Shown: positions 11,782 through 22,716, numbered from the stretch's first letter. The stretch is DNA of 64,000 bases from Lineus longissimus (GCF_910592395.1 NC_088309.1:20710599-20774598); one strand, 5' to 3'. Numbers and translations are program-made. Notes: a model not told the origin generated them from the letters alone.

Positions 11782-13861
11782 CTTTAATAAAAAAAGTAAC
11801 GTGAATTTGTGACTTGTTAGTCCGCATCCATGACACGACACGGTGCTATATTCTGATAGACTGGCGCGGCATCAATTTCAGCCGTGCACGATACATGACG
11901 TATACATTTTTACCTGATTTACCTGCCACGAGTATGATGTATTCTGCGAAAACAAGTATGTACCATTCCCTTAACATGATGCTATTCCACAATAATACGA
12001 GGAGCTTTTAAAAATGTCCAAGTTACGAGCATGAAATAATATCAATATTTCACGGATGAAGTCGAGCGGACATGCGCGAGATATGCCACTACCTCATCTG
12101 ACGGATAAAGTCGGTGAGAGAGGGCATGCGCGATATACATGACTCCAAGTTTGCCAGTGCCTCATCTGACAGATGAAGCCGAGAGCGGGCATGCTCAAGA
12201 TATAACTGTGACTCGGGCATCCGGTGTGATGGGCTCCATTATCAACGTCATTGTCGTCCTACGCCGCCGAAAATGCGTCTTTTGCGTCTATTATTGGACA
12301 ACATGATGAACATCGTGTTTCGTCTCTAACCTAATACTTTTAACTTTTCTGAATATGACAGACAACATTCTGGGGATCAGCTGCGCAGAACAAACAAGAG
12401 GATGAGTACACGACGTTCCAATACTGCTGCAGTTCCATTACAGAAGCAGGGACGGTCCACCAAACAATGACTGTACAAGTTGTCTCCTCGACTCTTAAAT
12501 CTCCGTCTTTTGGTGTTTCCATACAGGTTATGCCTTTCATTTTCAATTAAAGGCGAACAATAGAAAAACGTGGCAAACCGTATTTCGGCATTCCCGAACG
12601 ATGAGAGGGGAAACACTCAAAAACATTACACGAGCATTTTTAGTATCTGCGTGTTCACTCTCTTGCCATCCCGCAAACAATCTAATTTGTGGCAAATAAA
12701 GACTTTAAGCTTAATCAATAGCAAGCTACGTAACATACCAAAGCTGGCTTGACGTGAATCGACTGAAATGGATATTGGGACAAAAAGGTTGTTGTCAATC
12801 TCACCATAACCATCACTATCAGTCTAGCATGTTTTGTTCGAATCTTCCCCCTCTGTATGGAAACAGACAATGAAACACAACACCGCTTTATTTCGAGGCC
12901 GATTTCACCATCCTTTATTCTACATTTTGAGATATTCTTTTATGTTTTTATAATTCAATTGAAGAGAATGCGTTAGTGACTGAATATAACTGTTGAAAAG
13001 TATTGTTTGAGTGGCGACCTATGCTGAACCCTGTTTGAACTTTGAATATTTGACTGAATAATTTTTGTACATGCCAGTGTTTGAATACGGAATAGGTATC
13101 TAAACCCATTTATTTGAGCACTTTGTAGCTAAATGCCTTTTACTTGGCGCACACTTAATTGAGACTTAATTTTATATGTGCATGTATACGTTGTCACATT
13201 CGCATTCCTCATCCGTCGGCTGATGTACGACATGAAGCGATAGCCCTCGCAGCTATACGATGTATCGGCAGCTGTGCGATTCGAATGGCCATGGCCATCG
13301 TCCTGGATATCAGCCACATCCGCATACACAATGTCATGTTTATATCACTAGTCGCCAGTTACAGTCGCCCCTAAACCACCCAATGCCTACGAAACAAACG
13401 GTCCGATGGGACAGCTGATAAATGAACCGCCGTTATAGGGGAATAAACGCTAAAGTATGGAAGAATTGCATGGAGGAAGGTACCTGCGGACAGTTCCTCG
13501 GTTCATTTCGTGGCATTCTCAGTGGCAATACATGTACTTGGAATATCATAGATTGCAAGAACAAAATTGCCATCTAGAGTTTCGACCTCAGATGTGCACC
13601 ATCTAGAAATCTATATGCTCCGAGTCGTGACTGTACGCCAATTCTGGAGCCGTTGCATTGGCAGACGGGGCAATCAGTTGAAACCTTGCATGTATACCCA
13701 TAGTGATATGTGAAATAAACGCTGGGAAGTGTCGTTAAAATTGGTTTAAATTTGGCCTTTCAGTATTGTTTCTCCAGCATATATACTAACAAACACACTT
13801 AATTACAAGCAAGACAAAGTGATTTTATTCTACGACCCTCGCATAAAAATTGCGGCTATAT

Positions 13862-14110
13862 TTAACCCTTCCAGTGATCCATGAGAGGTTTACACTGTTC
13901 TTTGTAGAAGGTATTCTCGTATTCACAACATTCTTTGTAGATTGTCTTGTCTTTATTCTTCTGTTCAAATACCTCCCCGCAGCTTATGCAGTTATCATGG
14001 CGCGTTTTGTCCAACTTGCATGCTGCTTCTGTTACGATATATCCAGCATGGATTCTGGAGGTGGACAGCAAGATCACTGCGAGGGAAAGGACTTGTAGGA
14101 ATTGGTTCAT
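13862..14110 (-). CDS. Secreted six-cysteine peptide precursor (82 aa), copy 3
   Basis: Same product as copies 1 and 2 except the start reads MNQFLQ instead of MSQFLQ. Signal peptide and all six cysteines are kept, the acceptor becomes ctccatttcag|gaag, and AATAAA lies at 13824-13829. Three open copies with changes confined to the extreme N terminus suggest the mature peptide is conserved, though the copies may simply be young. Confidence 0.65.
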   Translation of the reverse strand: MNQFLQVLSLAVILLSTSRIHAGYIVTEAACKLDKTRHDNCISCGEVFEQKNKDKTIYKECCEYENTFYKEQCKPLMDHWKG

Positions 14111-16731
14111 TTTCTTCCTGAAATGGAGAAATGACATCAGTCATTCGCCACTTGAAAATTTCTTCTCTCAAATTTGTAGACCTGTACATGAAGTCGTTTA
14201 GAACATACAACCAATTAAGTTTGGCCAATCAACAACAACAAAAAATTGATTGGACGGTTCGTGACCGGAAAACGGCGACGAAATGACATCGCGCACTGCC
14301 CTTGTACATTAAAAAAACGTTTTGAACAATACATTGATGTCATTGCGCACAGTATGTGTCGCTCCTTAAACTTACAAATACACAGCAAGTAGCAAGAATG
14401 AATAAAGACCATATTCTGAAAAATCAGTTAAATCTTATAATATTAATATTAATTCTTGCGAGACCAATGGACGCCCGGTAAACATAGACCTTCTACAAGG
14501 TGCTTCAGAGAGAAAAGCCAAATATCGCTGATCCATAAATAGATGTATTAGACTATTCTCCTGGGGCACAGTGTAGAAACAATGAATTCACGTCCTGCGA
14601 TTTTGCATGAAACTGATGTTGTTTTGTCCAAAAAGAAGGTGAAATTCTCGAAAGCATTCTTGTATTCCAAACTCGGGCCGCACTCTTTTTCAAAATAATG
14701 ACACCAGTATTTTTAGTACCTCTCCAAAATACTGGAACTGGTAAGCGAAATACAAGGCTTACGCCATGTGTATTGCCACCTAAGACTGTAGTCTATCGCA
14801 GCCCGTTCTATAAGTTCCATCCCTACCTTTTATTGAAGTCCCAGATTCACCGACGGACACGTTTCGAAATTGCGCTCTTTCCGAAATGTACGTTGACCTC
14901 TCAATATCCTCGCTTGTGTATAGGAAGTTGAAGACATGAATTGTACAGTTGAATCAATATTGTAATGAGATCGCTTGAATACACAGTACCATCGACTATA
15001 ATTGACTTGACAAATATGCTGAAGAGTGTCTGAACTTCCCGGCATCTGTATTTGAAGTAAACCGCTTGGCTAATCGTGGTCACCATTCGCTGCGTGGGAA
15101 TATCACCTGGGTGTTTCTCATTGTCAGTGGTTCTTGAAAAAACCATGTGAACATAATTATGAACTATAGGGAAAACCAGCCAATCAATTTTATATAGGCC
15201 TACATATTCAATCTTCGTTGTACGTCTCCTCAGTTGTGAAATAATATTTAGTGGTAAAAGAATGTTAAAGAGGTGCTATCACGATGCAGACAAAAGAATA
15301 TAACTAGGGTAAGTAACTATATACATATAGCTTGACGTCAGACGGAATCTTCGATGGCGCTCTGATTTAGATTATTTGTTACTGATAGTACATGCTGAAT
15401 GATGATGTTATCTCATGGGATGAAACAAAAGTTGAGTACTGTGCGTCAGTCTGGTGTCCTCGAAATTTCCCCAGATTTACGATTGAGAACCGCTTCCCGA
15501 CTCAAGATTTCACATGGCCGTTCAAAACTCTCCACCTCATAAGCCTTTCAATACAGGTTTCCTTTAAACAAGATCGCCGTCTTCATTGGTATTCAGCTGG
15601 TAATTTTCTCATTGTCAGTGTTTCAAAAAAGCTTAATGAACGAAGGATCTGCGGAAAATAGCTGATCTCATACACATGTGCATGTAATATCATAAATATA
15701 ATGATCTTCTTCTGATGTGAAGATCAAGCTTTACGGTTCCGGGAGTAATCAAAACCATTAACTCCAACGCTCCCCGCGTAAAAGGTATTCAGCCGGTGAT
15801 TTTCCAATAGTCACTGTTTCGAAAAAATCTTAGCAAACAGATGAGCAATGGGAAAACCAGCTATTTCCTTCATGTATTTACCGTAATATCTGAGGCACGT
15901 TTTCCGAAAAAGAAAGTACATTGTTGAGACAATGCTTTTAAAATTCGTTCTTTATAGTCACCGTGAACATGTTTATATTCAGAACGTGAAAACAGTGCGT
16001 TCTGCAGCGCTTCTGAATGATATCGACAATGACCAGTCAGCCAAGGATACTAGAAATAGGAGTTGTCGCCACATGTACTTCTAGCTATCATCGCTAGTTT
16101 CTACTATGCCAGTTTGTCCCAGCCCCATGCGTAAGAGAAAGTAGCAACGGTAGCAAGATTTTCCAATAGCTCGCCGGACCGGGACCGTTGCATAGGTTTG
16201 GACATGACAAGTTGATTTGATCTTAATAAATGACTGACCTCCATGAAAGATAAAGTCAGTTTATTATGCTTTAGTAGTCTCAGTCATCTGTTGTGATACA
16301 TGTAGGATTACGCTGAGTCAAACACTCCCCCGTTTTCATCTTAAAGAGCATTGCAGTGCCTTTCCGATGTCGTGAGGCAAATCTTGAAATGTTCGAAAAA
16401 CAAACAGCAAATTAGGGATAGACATTTACTATGATTGCAAAATTCGTCCTATCTATGCACGGGCCGTGATGCTTACCCCGCTTGGACCTCTCTATGAGAT
16501 TTCAATGAACCCTCCCAGACATTGGTTCTGCTCGCCGCCATTTTGAAACTGTGCACGCATGCACATTTCATCCGTAATCCTGAGACGAAAAAAGCAGCAC
16601 GCTGATTGGTCTTGAGACCAAATATCATTTACCTGTTGGCGCAATGAAAAGGTGACCCTGTCGTCCCGTGGCTGCGGAATTCCTCTTCTGGCGTACATAA
16701 ATGATTTGCATGAATCATGAGTAATTTTTTT

Positions 16732-17049
16732 AACCGCAAAGTGAATTTACCACTTTTGTACTCCCGGAGACCCAAGACTTTGAAATATTTAAAGGCAAAA
16801 TCTGAAGAAAAGAAAGTGGAAGATGAACCAATCACCCCGTTGTAGTTTGTCGAGTGGCTTCTACCAGACGACGATGATGAAAACGTTGATTTTTTTGGAA
16901 ATTTGTTTGTACTGAAGTATCATCCCAACAATATCAGGCCATTTCACTCGGAAACATGCGTAAGGAGGAGTCGTGTTGTGGACCCTGTTTGCAAGAGGGC
17001 TCGCCCACTTTCGTTTGCCTGTCCCTTTTTTGTTTTAATTGGAAAATAA
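16732..17049 (+). pseudogene. Coding-like relic, plus strand, unit 3
   Basis: Longest version of the relic noted in unit 1: open on both sides of one in-frame TAG at 16843-16845, ending at TAA 17047-17049 after ...FFVLIGK. Product unknown. The shared TAG argues against a functional product in this frame. Confidence 0.2.
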
Positions 17050-17199
17050 CACGTCATGCACTTTCTGTAAAGGTCTCTAGAACTGCTACCAAATCGGAGG
17101 CCTCCATAAGTGAAACGAAAGGCTTTCTAGACTTTCTCGATTTTCCTCGGGACACATTGTGTAGGGATGACCCCGTATTTCGGCGGTCGGCCAACCTAC

Positions 17200-17490
17200 C
17201 TTCACATTTAAGTCGATAATATGAGCTTGTAGAATCAGGGAGAAGGCCTTTTTTGGTAGTTGTAACTTCTGTATATTTGCTCACGTAACAACTATGACTA
17301 CCGACATCTTTAGGGCTCTCTTTTTCTTCAGAGTAATCGACACTGAGACAGGAAAACGATGTCTCTTCTATACACCATCGAAGGCAGGCCTGCTCGTCCA
17401 AATACCCAGACCACTTCTCATTGTTTTCGTATAGATAGTAGCCTCCATACTTAACGAAACTAGCTTGATCCCTTTGGCAGATGAAATGTC
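17200..17490 (-). CDS. PAN/apple-domain exon, unit 3 (partial gene)
   Basis: Same 291-nt phase 1-1 exon, six cysteines conserved, with several amino-acid changes relative to units 1 and 2 (for example FGGYYLF to YGGYYLY, WCVEE to WCIEE). The upstream intron differs but keeps a pyrimidine-rich acceptor (ttattttcttattaaag), which supports the exon boundary. Confidence 0.65.
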
Positions 17491-17797
17491 CTTTAATAAG
17501 AAAATAACCGTGATTTTGTGACTTGTTCATTTTACAGTCCGCATCCATGACACGACACGTTGAATGGGTGTTGGATGGAAGAAGTAGCGTGCTATATTCT
17601 GATAGACTGTGGCGCGGCATCAATTTCAGCCGTGCACAACACATGACTGACGTATACATTTTTACCTGATTTACCTGCCACGAGTATGATGTATTCCGCG
17701 AAAACAAGTATGTACCTTTCCCTTAACATGATGGTATTCCACAATACGAGGAGCTTTTAAAAATGTCCAAGTTACGAGCATGAAATAATATCAATAT

Positions 17798-17954
17798 TGT
17801 ATGATATCTCGTTGTACATGTATTACATTATTAGATCTCGTTTGTAAACACAGTTGGAGATGATTAAAATGGCCGAGTCGTGTTTGTAACTCCGTTTTCC
17901 TCGTTAAGTCCATAAACCTGGAGGGCAGCACAGCCCGAGACGAAATATCGTGCA
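17798..17954 (+). repeat. 5' LTR (157 bp)
   Basis: Begins TGTATGATATC and ends ATCGTGCA, ten bases shorter than the 3' LTR because the region after gttgta differs (catgtattacattatt in place of the longer GC-rich stretch). Differences between the two LTRs imply the insertion is not very recent. Confidence 0.85.
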
Positions 17955-17956
17955 AC

Positions 17957-17974
17957 TGGCGACCAATCCCAAGA
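17957..17974 (+). other. Candidate tRNA primer-binding site
   Basis: Three bases after the 5' LTR the sequence starts TGGCGACCAATCCCAAG. A TGG start matches the CCA tail of tRNAs. I cannot assign the tRNA by eye. Confidence 0.45.
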
Positions 17975-18141
17975 CTTTCCGAGGGTTAGCTACATGCGAC
18001 AGCGCTGTCAATGTCAACTTGTGATAGTATTACTTATTAGTATTTCGGCCATGATCCGCCGTGTACTCCCGGCATGTATGACCATGATGGCTGTGGTCAG
18101 TGTGGACAATGTACTGCACCTGTAAAAATGGGTATACGGTG

Positions 18142-19149
18142 AAAAAGGTACAGGAAAAAAAGGTACAGGAAAAAAAGGTACGGAAATAAAGGTACAGGAA
18201 ATAAAAGTACAGGAAATAAAAGTACCGGAAATAAAGGTACCGGAAAAAAAGGTACACAAAATGGCATAAATAGGTAAAAAAGGTACACAATTTTTTTCAG
18301 AATATTATTCTCTTCAACTGGTTCAGGCTCGGCCTATGTCTTGATCTTTTCTTGCCCATTTTTCTTCTTCTGTGACTAATGTGGTGCCTTAAAATAGTTT
18401 AATACATTGCGGGCAATTTTGTTACGGAATGAATTTGAGGAAAATTCATGGAAGAGGTTGCCCAACAGGGGAGCTGACGTTTTTTTTGGTAATAACTACA
18501 TGTACATTCATGTTCTTTTAAACTTTAAAACACTCGAGTCGTATTCTTATTAGGGGCGGATCCAGGATCTTGGGAAAGGGGGGTGGGGGCGCACCTGGCA
18601 TCCTACCGGCATTTCACATTAAGATTCTCGCCAATTTCCCTAAAAAGCTTGTGTTTGGTCTTAAATATAATAATTTGTCTGTTAAGACCTAATTGGCCAG
18701 GCACATTGTTAATTGGGTCCAGCTCTATGATGAATGTTAATTGATTAATTGCAATTTAACTTGAACATTGGTACATTTATCGGTTAACCCTTTTGCAGAG
18801 GGAATTGTCCTAGAATATTTACAATCATCATGATCTTGATAGCCGTGTTTTTACTCTTAAAAACCATAACGGTATACTGGAAATTTGATATACCTATTTC
18901 TAAGGCCTATGCAATGCCTACGTAACAAATAAAGTTAAAGTTATGAATAGAAAAAAGGAGATTCAAATGATGATTTTTTTTTAATTGTGTACCTTTTTTA
19001 CCTATTTATGCCATTTTGTGTACCTATTTTCCAGTACCTTTTTTTCCGGTACCTTTATTTCCGGTACTTTTATTTCCTGTACCTTTATTTCCTGTACCTT
19101 TATTTCCGCATCTTTTTTTCCTGTACCTTTTTCCTGTACCTTTATTACC
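18142..19149. mobile_element. Foldback element with ~150-bp minisatellite arms
   Basis: The left arm (18142-18292) is an array of ~16-bp units of type aaaggtacaggaaata. The right arm (18979-19149) is its inverse complement, including the inner block that spells ccattttgtgtacc. The ~690-bp centre is AT-rich and contains no gene. The arms produce proline/phenylalanine-rich ORFs on either strand, which are repeat artefacts. It is nested in the LTR element, upstream of its ORFs. Confidence 0.75.
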
Positions 19150-19369
19150 TAGATTCGTACAAATGTGTATCATCAATGGTGATTTCATATCGTTTCGTGT
19201 ATGTAGTGGTGTAGTGTATTCACGCTATACAGACTGTTCCAACACACGTTTGTGCGATTGATGCAGCAGACACGTGAAATTGGTGGATAATATGGTGCTG
19301 TAAGTGTAAAAGGGAACGTTTTGACATAGGATTTCGAGTACCGGTAGTACAGTGTTTACATTAAGACCG

Positions 19370-19822
19370 ATGCCAGGCCAGCGTGTTTTTGTCACCGGAC
19401 ACTCCTTCGTACACAGGTACCGTAACTTTCTTGAACCAACTGAAAGACCGAAATCACTATCTCGGGACTTTGCTTCTCGACTAGGATTGCCTCTGGAGAA
19501 AGTGTTTATCTGGGGCAAAGGAGGACTGAAATGCGATAGGCAAGGAATTGTTTTATTTATAGAACTGCCGTACAAGGTGTGCAGCCTGACCTCATTGTTT
19601 TGGAATTGGGGACCAACGATATGTGGCCCTAGGACCGTTGCTGCCAGCATTGTGAATTTGGCTAAGGACCTTATTTCTGAAACTACCGTAAAAGCCGTAG
19701 CCCTTTATTGTGGTGACGTTGATCGGTGGCGCCACGGGTACACCACACACCCAGAATTCGCAGAGCGGAGGAGGATCATCAATGAGGATTTATCCTTTTT
19801 GTATACACATATTATCATATGA
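19370..19822 (+). pseudogene. SGNH/GDSL-hydrolase-like ORF, frameshifted
   Basis: From ATG 19370 the protein opens MPGQRVFVTGHSFVHRY, with the GHSF block of SGNH esterases; the usual catalytic Ser is present. A second block (LIVLELGTNDM, the G-x-N-D oxyanion motif) is encoded at about 19590-19620 but one frame off. The ORF is open only because two compensating frameshifts flank it. The main frame then continues TVAASIVNLAKDLI...CGDVDRWRHGY and ends before a C-terminal D-x-x-H block. Such hydrolase domains are known accessory domains of some retroelements (Ngaro/DIRS class, CR1-type LINE ORF1). Probably decayed. Confidence 0.6.
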
Positions 19823-20136
19823 TATTGTATTATTGTGTACCGTACTTCAATACACGCATTTTGTCATTCCTTTTCAGGGCAGATGTAGGCCTATAGTACT
19901 ACAGTGTTACACATTTGTTACACATGTCCATCTTCAAGGGTTTACTTTAGCTACGTGCGATTTAAGTAGTATGAGTATTCGCCGGTGGTGTACATTTTAG
20001 TATTACGTATCGTATATTTGGTATTGTATGTTGTTGATTGCGTGTTGGTGTGTTGTTTGTGTTGTTTGAGTCTTTTTTTTGTTGCAAATTCAGATTGAAA
20101 TTGGGATTATGGCTGACCCGATCGATAGACGAGGGC

Positions 20137-20686
20137 ATGCGCCTGCGAGGCAGACAGCCCCCAGCACCTGATATTCCGCCAGTCCGAAGGCCAATACCAC
20201 GACCACGCACCCCACAAATCCCGAAATCTCGACCACCACCACCGATGTCACTTTTAGGCACTATTAGAAAGAAAATATTTGATACATACTCATGGATCAA
20301 GCAGGAAGTGGCAAATAGGACGTCATACCAGCATGTGCCCATGGAGGAAACTTTGCCCATGCCACAACTTGACCCCTCGACCGAGGATGTCAACTCCTGG
20401 GCTTGTATGGGGAGAGGAAGAACATTTTAAAGATGCCCTGCCCCCAGATGCACTTGTAGGATTACCCCAGAAAGAAGAAACTTTTAAAGATGCCCTATCA
20501 CCAGAGACACACGCAGATGTACCCCAGAGGGAACCTAATACTGATGCGGACATGCCTTCTGCTGAAGCACCTATCGTCAACAACTACCACCATTGTTCTT
20601 TTGGCAATACAGGCAGCTCATCATCGATTTCTTCACCACAGGCTAAGCGTTATCCTAAACTACCTAAGGGTTTTCAATGGAAATGA
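20137..20686 (+). pseudogene. Proline-rich element ORF, frameshifted
   Basis: From ATG 20137 the frame gives a basic proline-rich region with a PIPRPRTPQIPKSRPPPP core, then SLLGTIRKKIFDTYSWIKQ. Near 20400 the reading shifts into another frame that continues with two copies of an E-x-F-K-D-A-L-x-P motif and ends ...LPKGFQWK at 20686. The last codons also open the window at 1-41. PIPxPRT-type repeats occur in some invertebrate transposon polyproteins. Function unknown. Confidence 0.45.
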
Positions 20687-21188
20687 ATAGTACTGCCGAA
20701 TATACCTGCCGTTCTTTGTTTTGGTTTAATGCAAAGTAGTTCATCTGTAGTATGAATGTGTCTGTGTGCGGTTCTGCAAGCCGTGAGTGTGATTGTTGCA
20801 GGTTGTATGTCTTTGTGTGTTGTCTGCGAACATTTTTCTTCTTTTAATCAGATGGTTACTGCTATTAATGCATTACTTTTGACTAGTTACTAAGGCACTT
20901 GATGTTTGGATGGTTGGCCACCGTGTTCACTAAAGTGAGAGTTTTGCCAAACACATACTACCTATGTGTAGGCATTCTTCTTCGTGTGCCATTTAGTCTT
21001 CACCGTGGTATACGGCATTGTTACATTACATTGTTTTTTGAGCATTTTCTAGCATTTTTTATTAATCAGTAGTGTGTTGCATTTTTGCATCGACCGATGC
21101 AATCGCTGTAATTTTGGATTCTTTTGCTACATTTTGCCGTATATTGTTAACTGTTTTCCCTTGCGTGTGGCCGGGGCTGTCACACGCT

Positions 21189-21202
21189 GGGGAGGGGGGT
21201 GA
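21189..21202 (+). other. Polypurine tract next to the 3' LTR
   Basis: Purine-rich run ggggaggggggtga, interrupted by a single T, lies immediately before the 3' LTR. The identical tract sits at 544-557 in the left copy. It is the expected plus-strand priming site of LTR retroelements. Confidence 0.7.
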
Positions 21203-21369
21203 TGTATGATATCTCGTTGTATTACGCGCCGTAAAGTGACGCCATCTAGATCTCGTTTGTAAACACAGTTGGAGATGATTAAAATGGCCGAGTCGTGTTT
21301 GTAACTCCGTTTTCCTCGTTAAGTCCATAAACCTGGAGGGCAGCACAGCCCGAGACGAAATATTGTGCA
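21203..21369 (+). repeat. 3' LTR (167 bp)
   Basis: Same length as the LTR at 558-724, with two visible substitutions (gtgacgcc against gtggcgcc; ggagatg against ggaaatg) plus a change near the end. It begins TGTATG and ends TTGTGCA. Confidence 0.85.
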
Positions 21370-21374
21370 AATGT

Positions 21375-22716
21375 TTCACGGATGAAGTCGAGAGCGGACA
21401 TGTGCGAGATATGCCACTACCTCATCTGACGTATAAAGTCGGTGAGAGAGCCGGTGTAACATCTGTGGTTGTTCCCCATGTTTCAGTGTTTCCAAACAAT
21501 AGGCAGCAGAGAGACCATGACTTTTCAATAGGGGGGATACACAGAAAAACTCGTCAATCTATTTTTGAGCGTTCCCAAACAATGAGGGGAAACACTCAAA
21601 AACAGAAACACTCAAAAACATAACACCGGCATGCGCGATATACATGACTCCAAGTTTGCCAGTGCCTCATCTGACGGATGAAGCCGAGAGCGGGCATGCT
21701 CAAGATATAACTGTGACTCGGGCATCCGGTGTGATGGACTCCATTATTAATGTCATCGTCGTCCTACGCCGCCGAAAATGCGTCTTTTGCGTCTATTATT
21801 GGACAACATAATGAACATCGTGTTTCGTCTCTAACCTAATAGGGGCCTACTTTTGACCTTTCTGAATATGACCGACAACATCCTGGGGATCAGCTGCGCA
21901 GAACAAACAAGAGGATGAGTACTCTACGTTCCAATACTGCTGCAGTTCCATTACAGAAGCACGGACGGTCCACCAAACAATGACTGTACAAGTTGTCTCC
22001 TCGACTCTTAAATCTCCGTCTTTTGGTGTTTCCATACAGACTATGCCTTTCATTTTCAATTAAAGGCGAACTATAGAAAAACGTGGCAAACCGTATTTCG
22101 GCATTCCCGAACGATGAGAGGGGAAACACTCAAAAACATTACACGAGAATTTTTAGTATCTGCGTGTTCACTCTCTTGCCATCCCGCAAAAAATCTAATT
22201 TGTGGCAAATAAAGACTTGAAGCTTAATCAATAGCAAGCTACGTAACATACCAAAGCTGGCTTGACGTGAATCGACTGAAATGGATATTGGGACAAAAAG
22301 GTTGTTGTCAATCTCACCATAACCATCACTATCAGTCTAGCATGTTTTGTTTGAATCTTCTCCCTCTGTATGGAAACAGACAATAAAAAACACAACACCG
22401 CTTTATTTCAAAGCCGATTTCACCATCCTTTATTCTACATTTTGAGATATTCTTTTATGTTTTTATAATTCAAATAAAGAGAATGCGTTTGACTGAATAT
22501 AATTGTTGAAAAGTATTGTTTGAGTGGCGATCTATGCTGAACCCTGTTTGAACTTTGAATATTTGACTGAATAATTTTTGTACATGCCAGTGTTTGAATA
22601 CGGAATAGGTATCTAAACCCATTTATTTGAGCACTTTGCAGCTAAATGCCTTTTATTTGGCGCACTCTTAATTGAGACTTAATTTTATATGTGCATGTAT
22701 ACTTTGTCACATTCGC
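21375..22716. repeat. Tandem repeat unit 4, truncated
   Basis: Starts ttcacggatgaag like the other units and stays collinear with them to about 22717 (...cacattcgca), equivalent to ~1900 in unit 1, where similarity stops abruptly. It carries a 172-bp insertion absent from units 1-3. The peptide gene and PAN exon are missing because the unit breaks before them. Confidence 0.85.
21455..21626. mobile_element. 172-bp MITE-like insertion specific to unit 4
   Basis: Inserted between gagagccgg and cggcatgcgcg, so cgg may be a short target duplication. Its start (gttccccatgtttcagtg) and the inverse complement of its end (tttttgagtgtttcccc) are partly similar, giving imperfect terminal inverted repeats. 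A related fragment lies at 54062-54110. Confidence 0.5.

Larger units (their letters stand above)
6421..12048. repeat. Tandem repeat unit 2 (5.63 kb)
   Basis: Second full copy, starting exactly where unit 1 ends (aataatatcaatat|ttcacggatgaag) with no insertion. This junction is the empty target site that defines the LTR element's target duplication. The unit carries the same gene content as unit 1 and has a ~60-bp deletion near 11224 inside the coding-like relic. Confidence 0.9.
12049..17797. repeat. Tandem repeat unit 3 (5.75 kb)
   Basis: Third full copy. Its last five bases (AATAT, 17793-17797) are the left target duplication of the LTR element. It is the most diverged unit in the PAN exon and its upstream intron. 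The peptide gene and PAN exon remain open. Confidence 0.9.
17798..21369 (+). mobile_element. Complete non-autonomous LTR retroelement (3.57 kb)
   Basis: Two near-identical LTRs (157 and 167 bp, TG...CA) flank a 3.25 kb interior. The element sits between AATAT (17793-17797) and AATGT (21370-21374); the empty site between units 1 and 2 reads AATAT once, which gives a 5-bp target duplication with one later change. A candidate primer-binding site (TGGCGACC, from 17957) follows the 5' LTR and a polypurine tract (21189-21202) precedes the 3' LTR. No gag, protease, reverse transcriptase, RNase H or integrase motif is visible. Instead there is a damaged SGNH-hydrolase ORF and a proline-rich ORF. A foldback repeat (18142-19149) occupies about a third of the interior. 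Confidence 0.85.

Noticed and set aside
18550-18600. taggggcggatccaggatc motif, familiar from ends of hAT-type repeats
   Set aside because: Only one such end is visible inside the foldback centre, with no matching opposite end or 8-bp target duplication.
18014-19261. Proline/phenylalanine-rich ORFs on both strands (FPVPLFPV-type repeats)
   Set aside because: They are translations of the ggtac minisatellite arms; the mirror copies give the same peptide on opposite strands, which shows they are repeat artefacts.
17798-21369. Ngaro/DIRS-type tyrosine-recombinase element, suggested by the SGNH hydrolase
   Set aside because: The element has TG...CA direct LTRs, a polypurine tract and a 5-bp target duplication, which DIRS/Ngaro elements lack; no tyrosine recombinase is seen.
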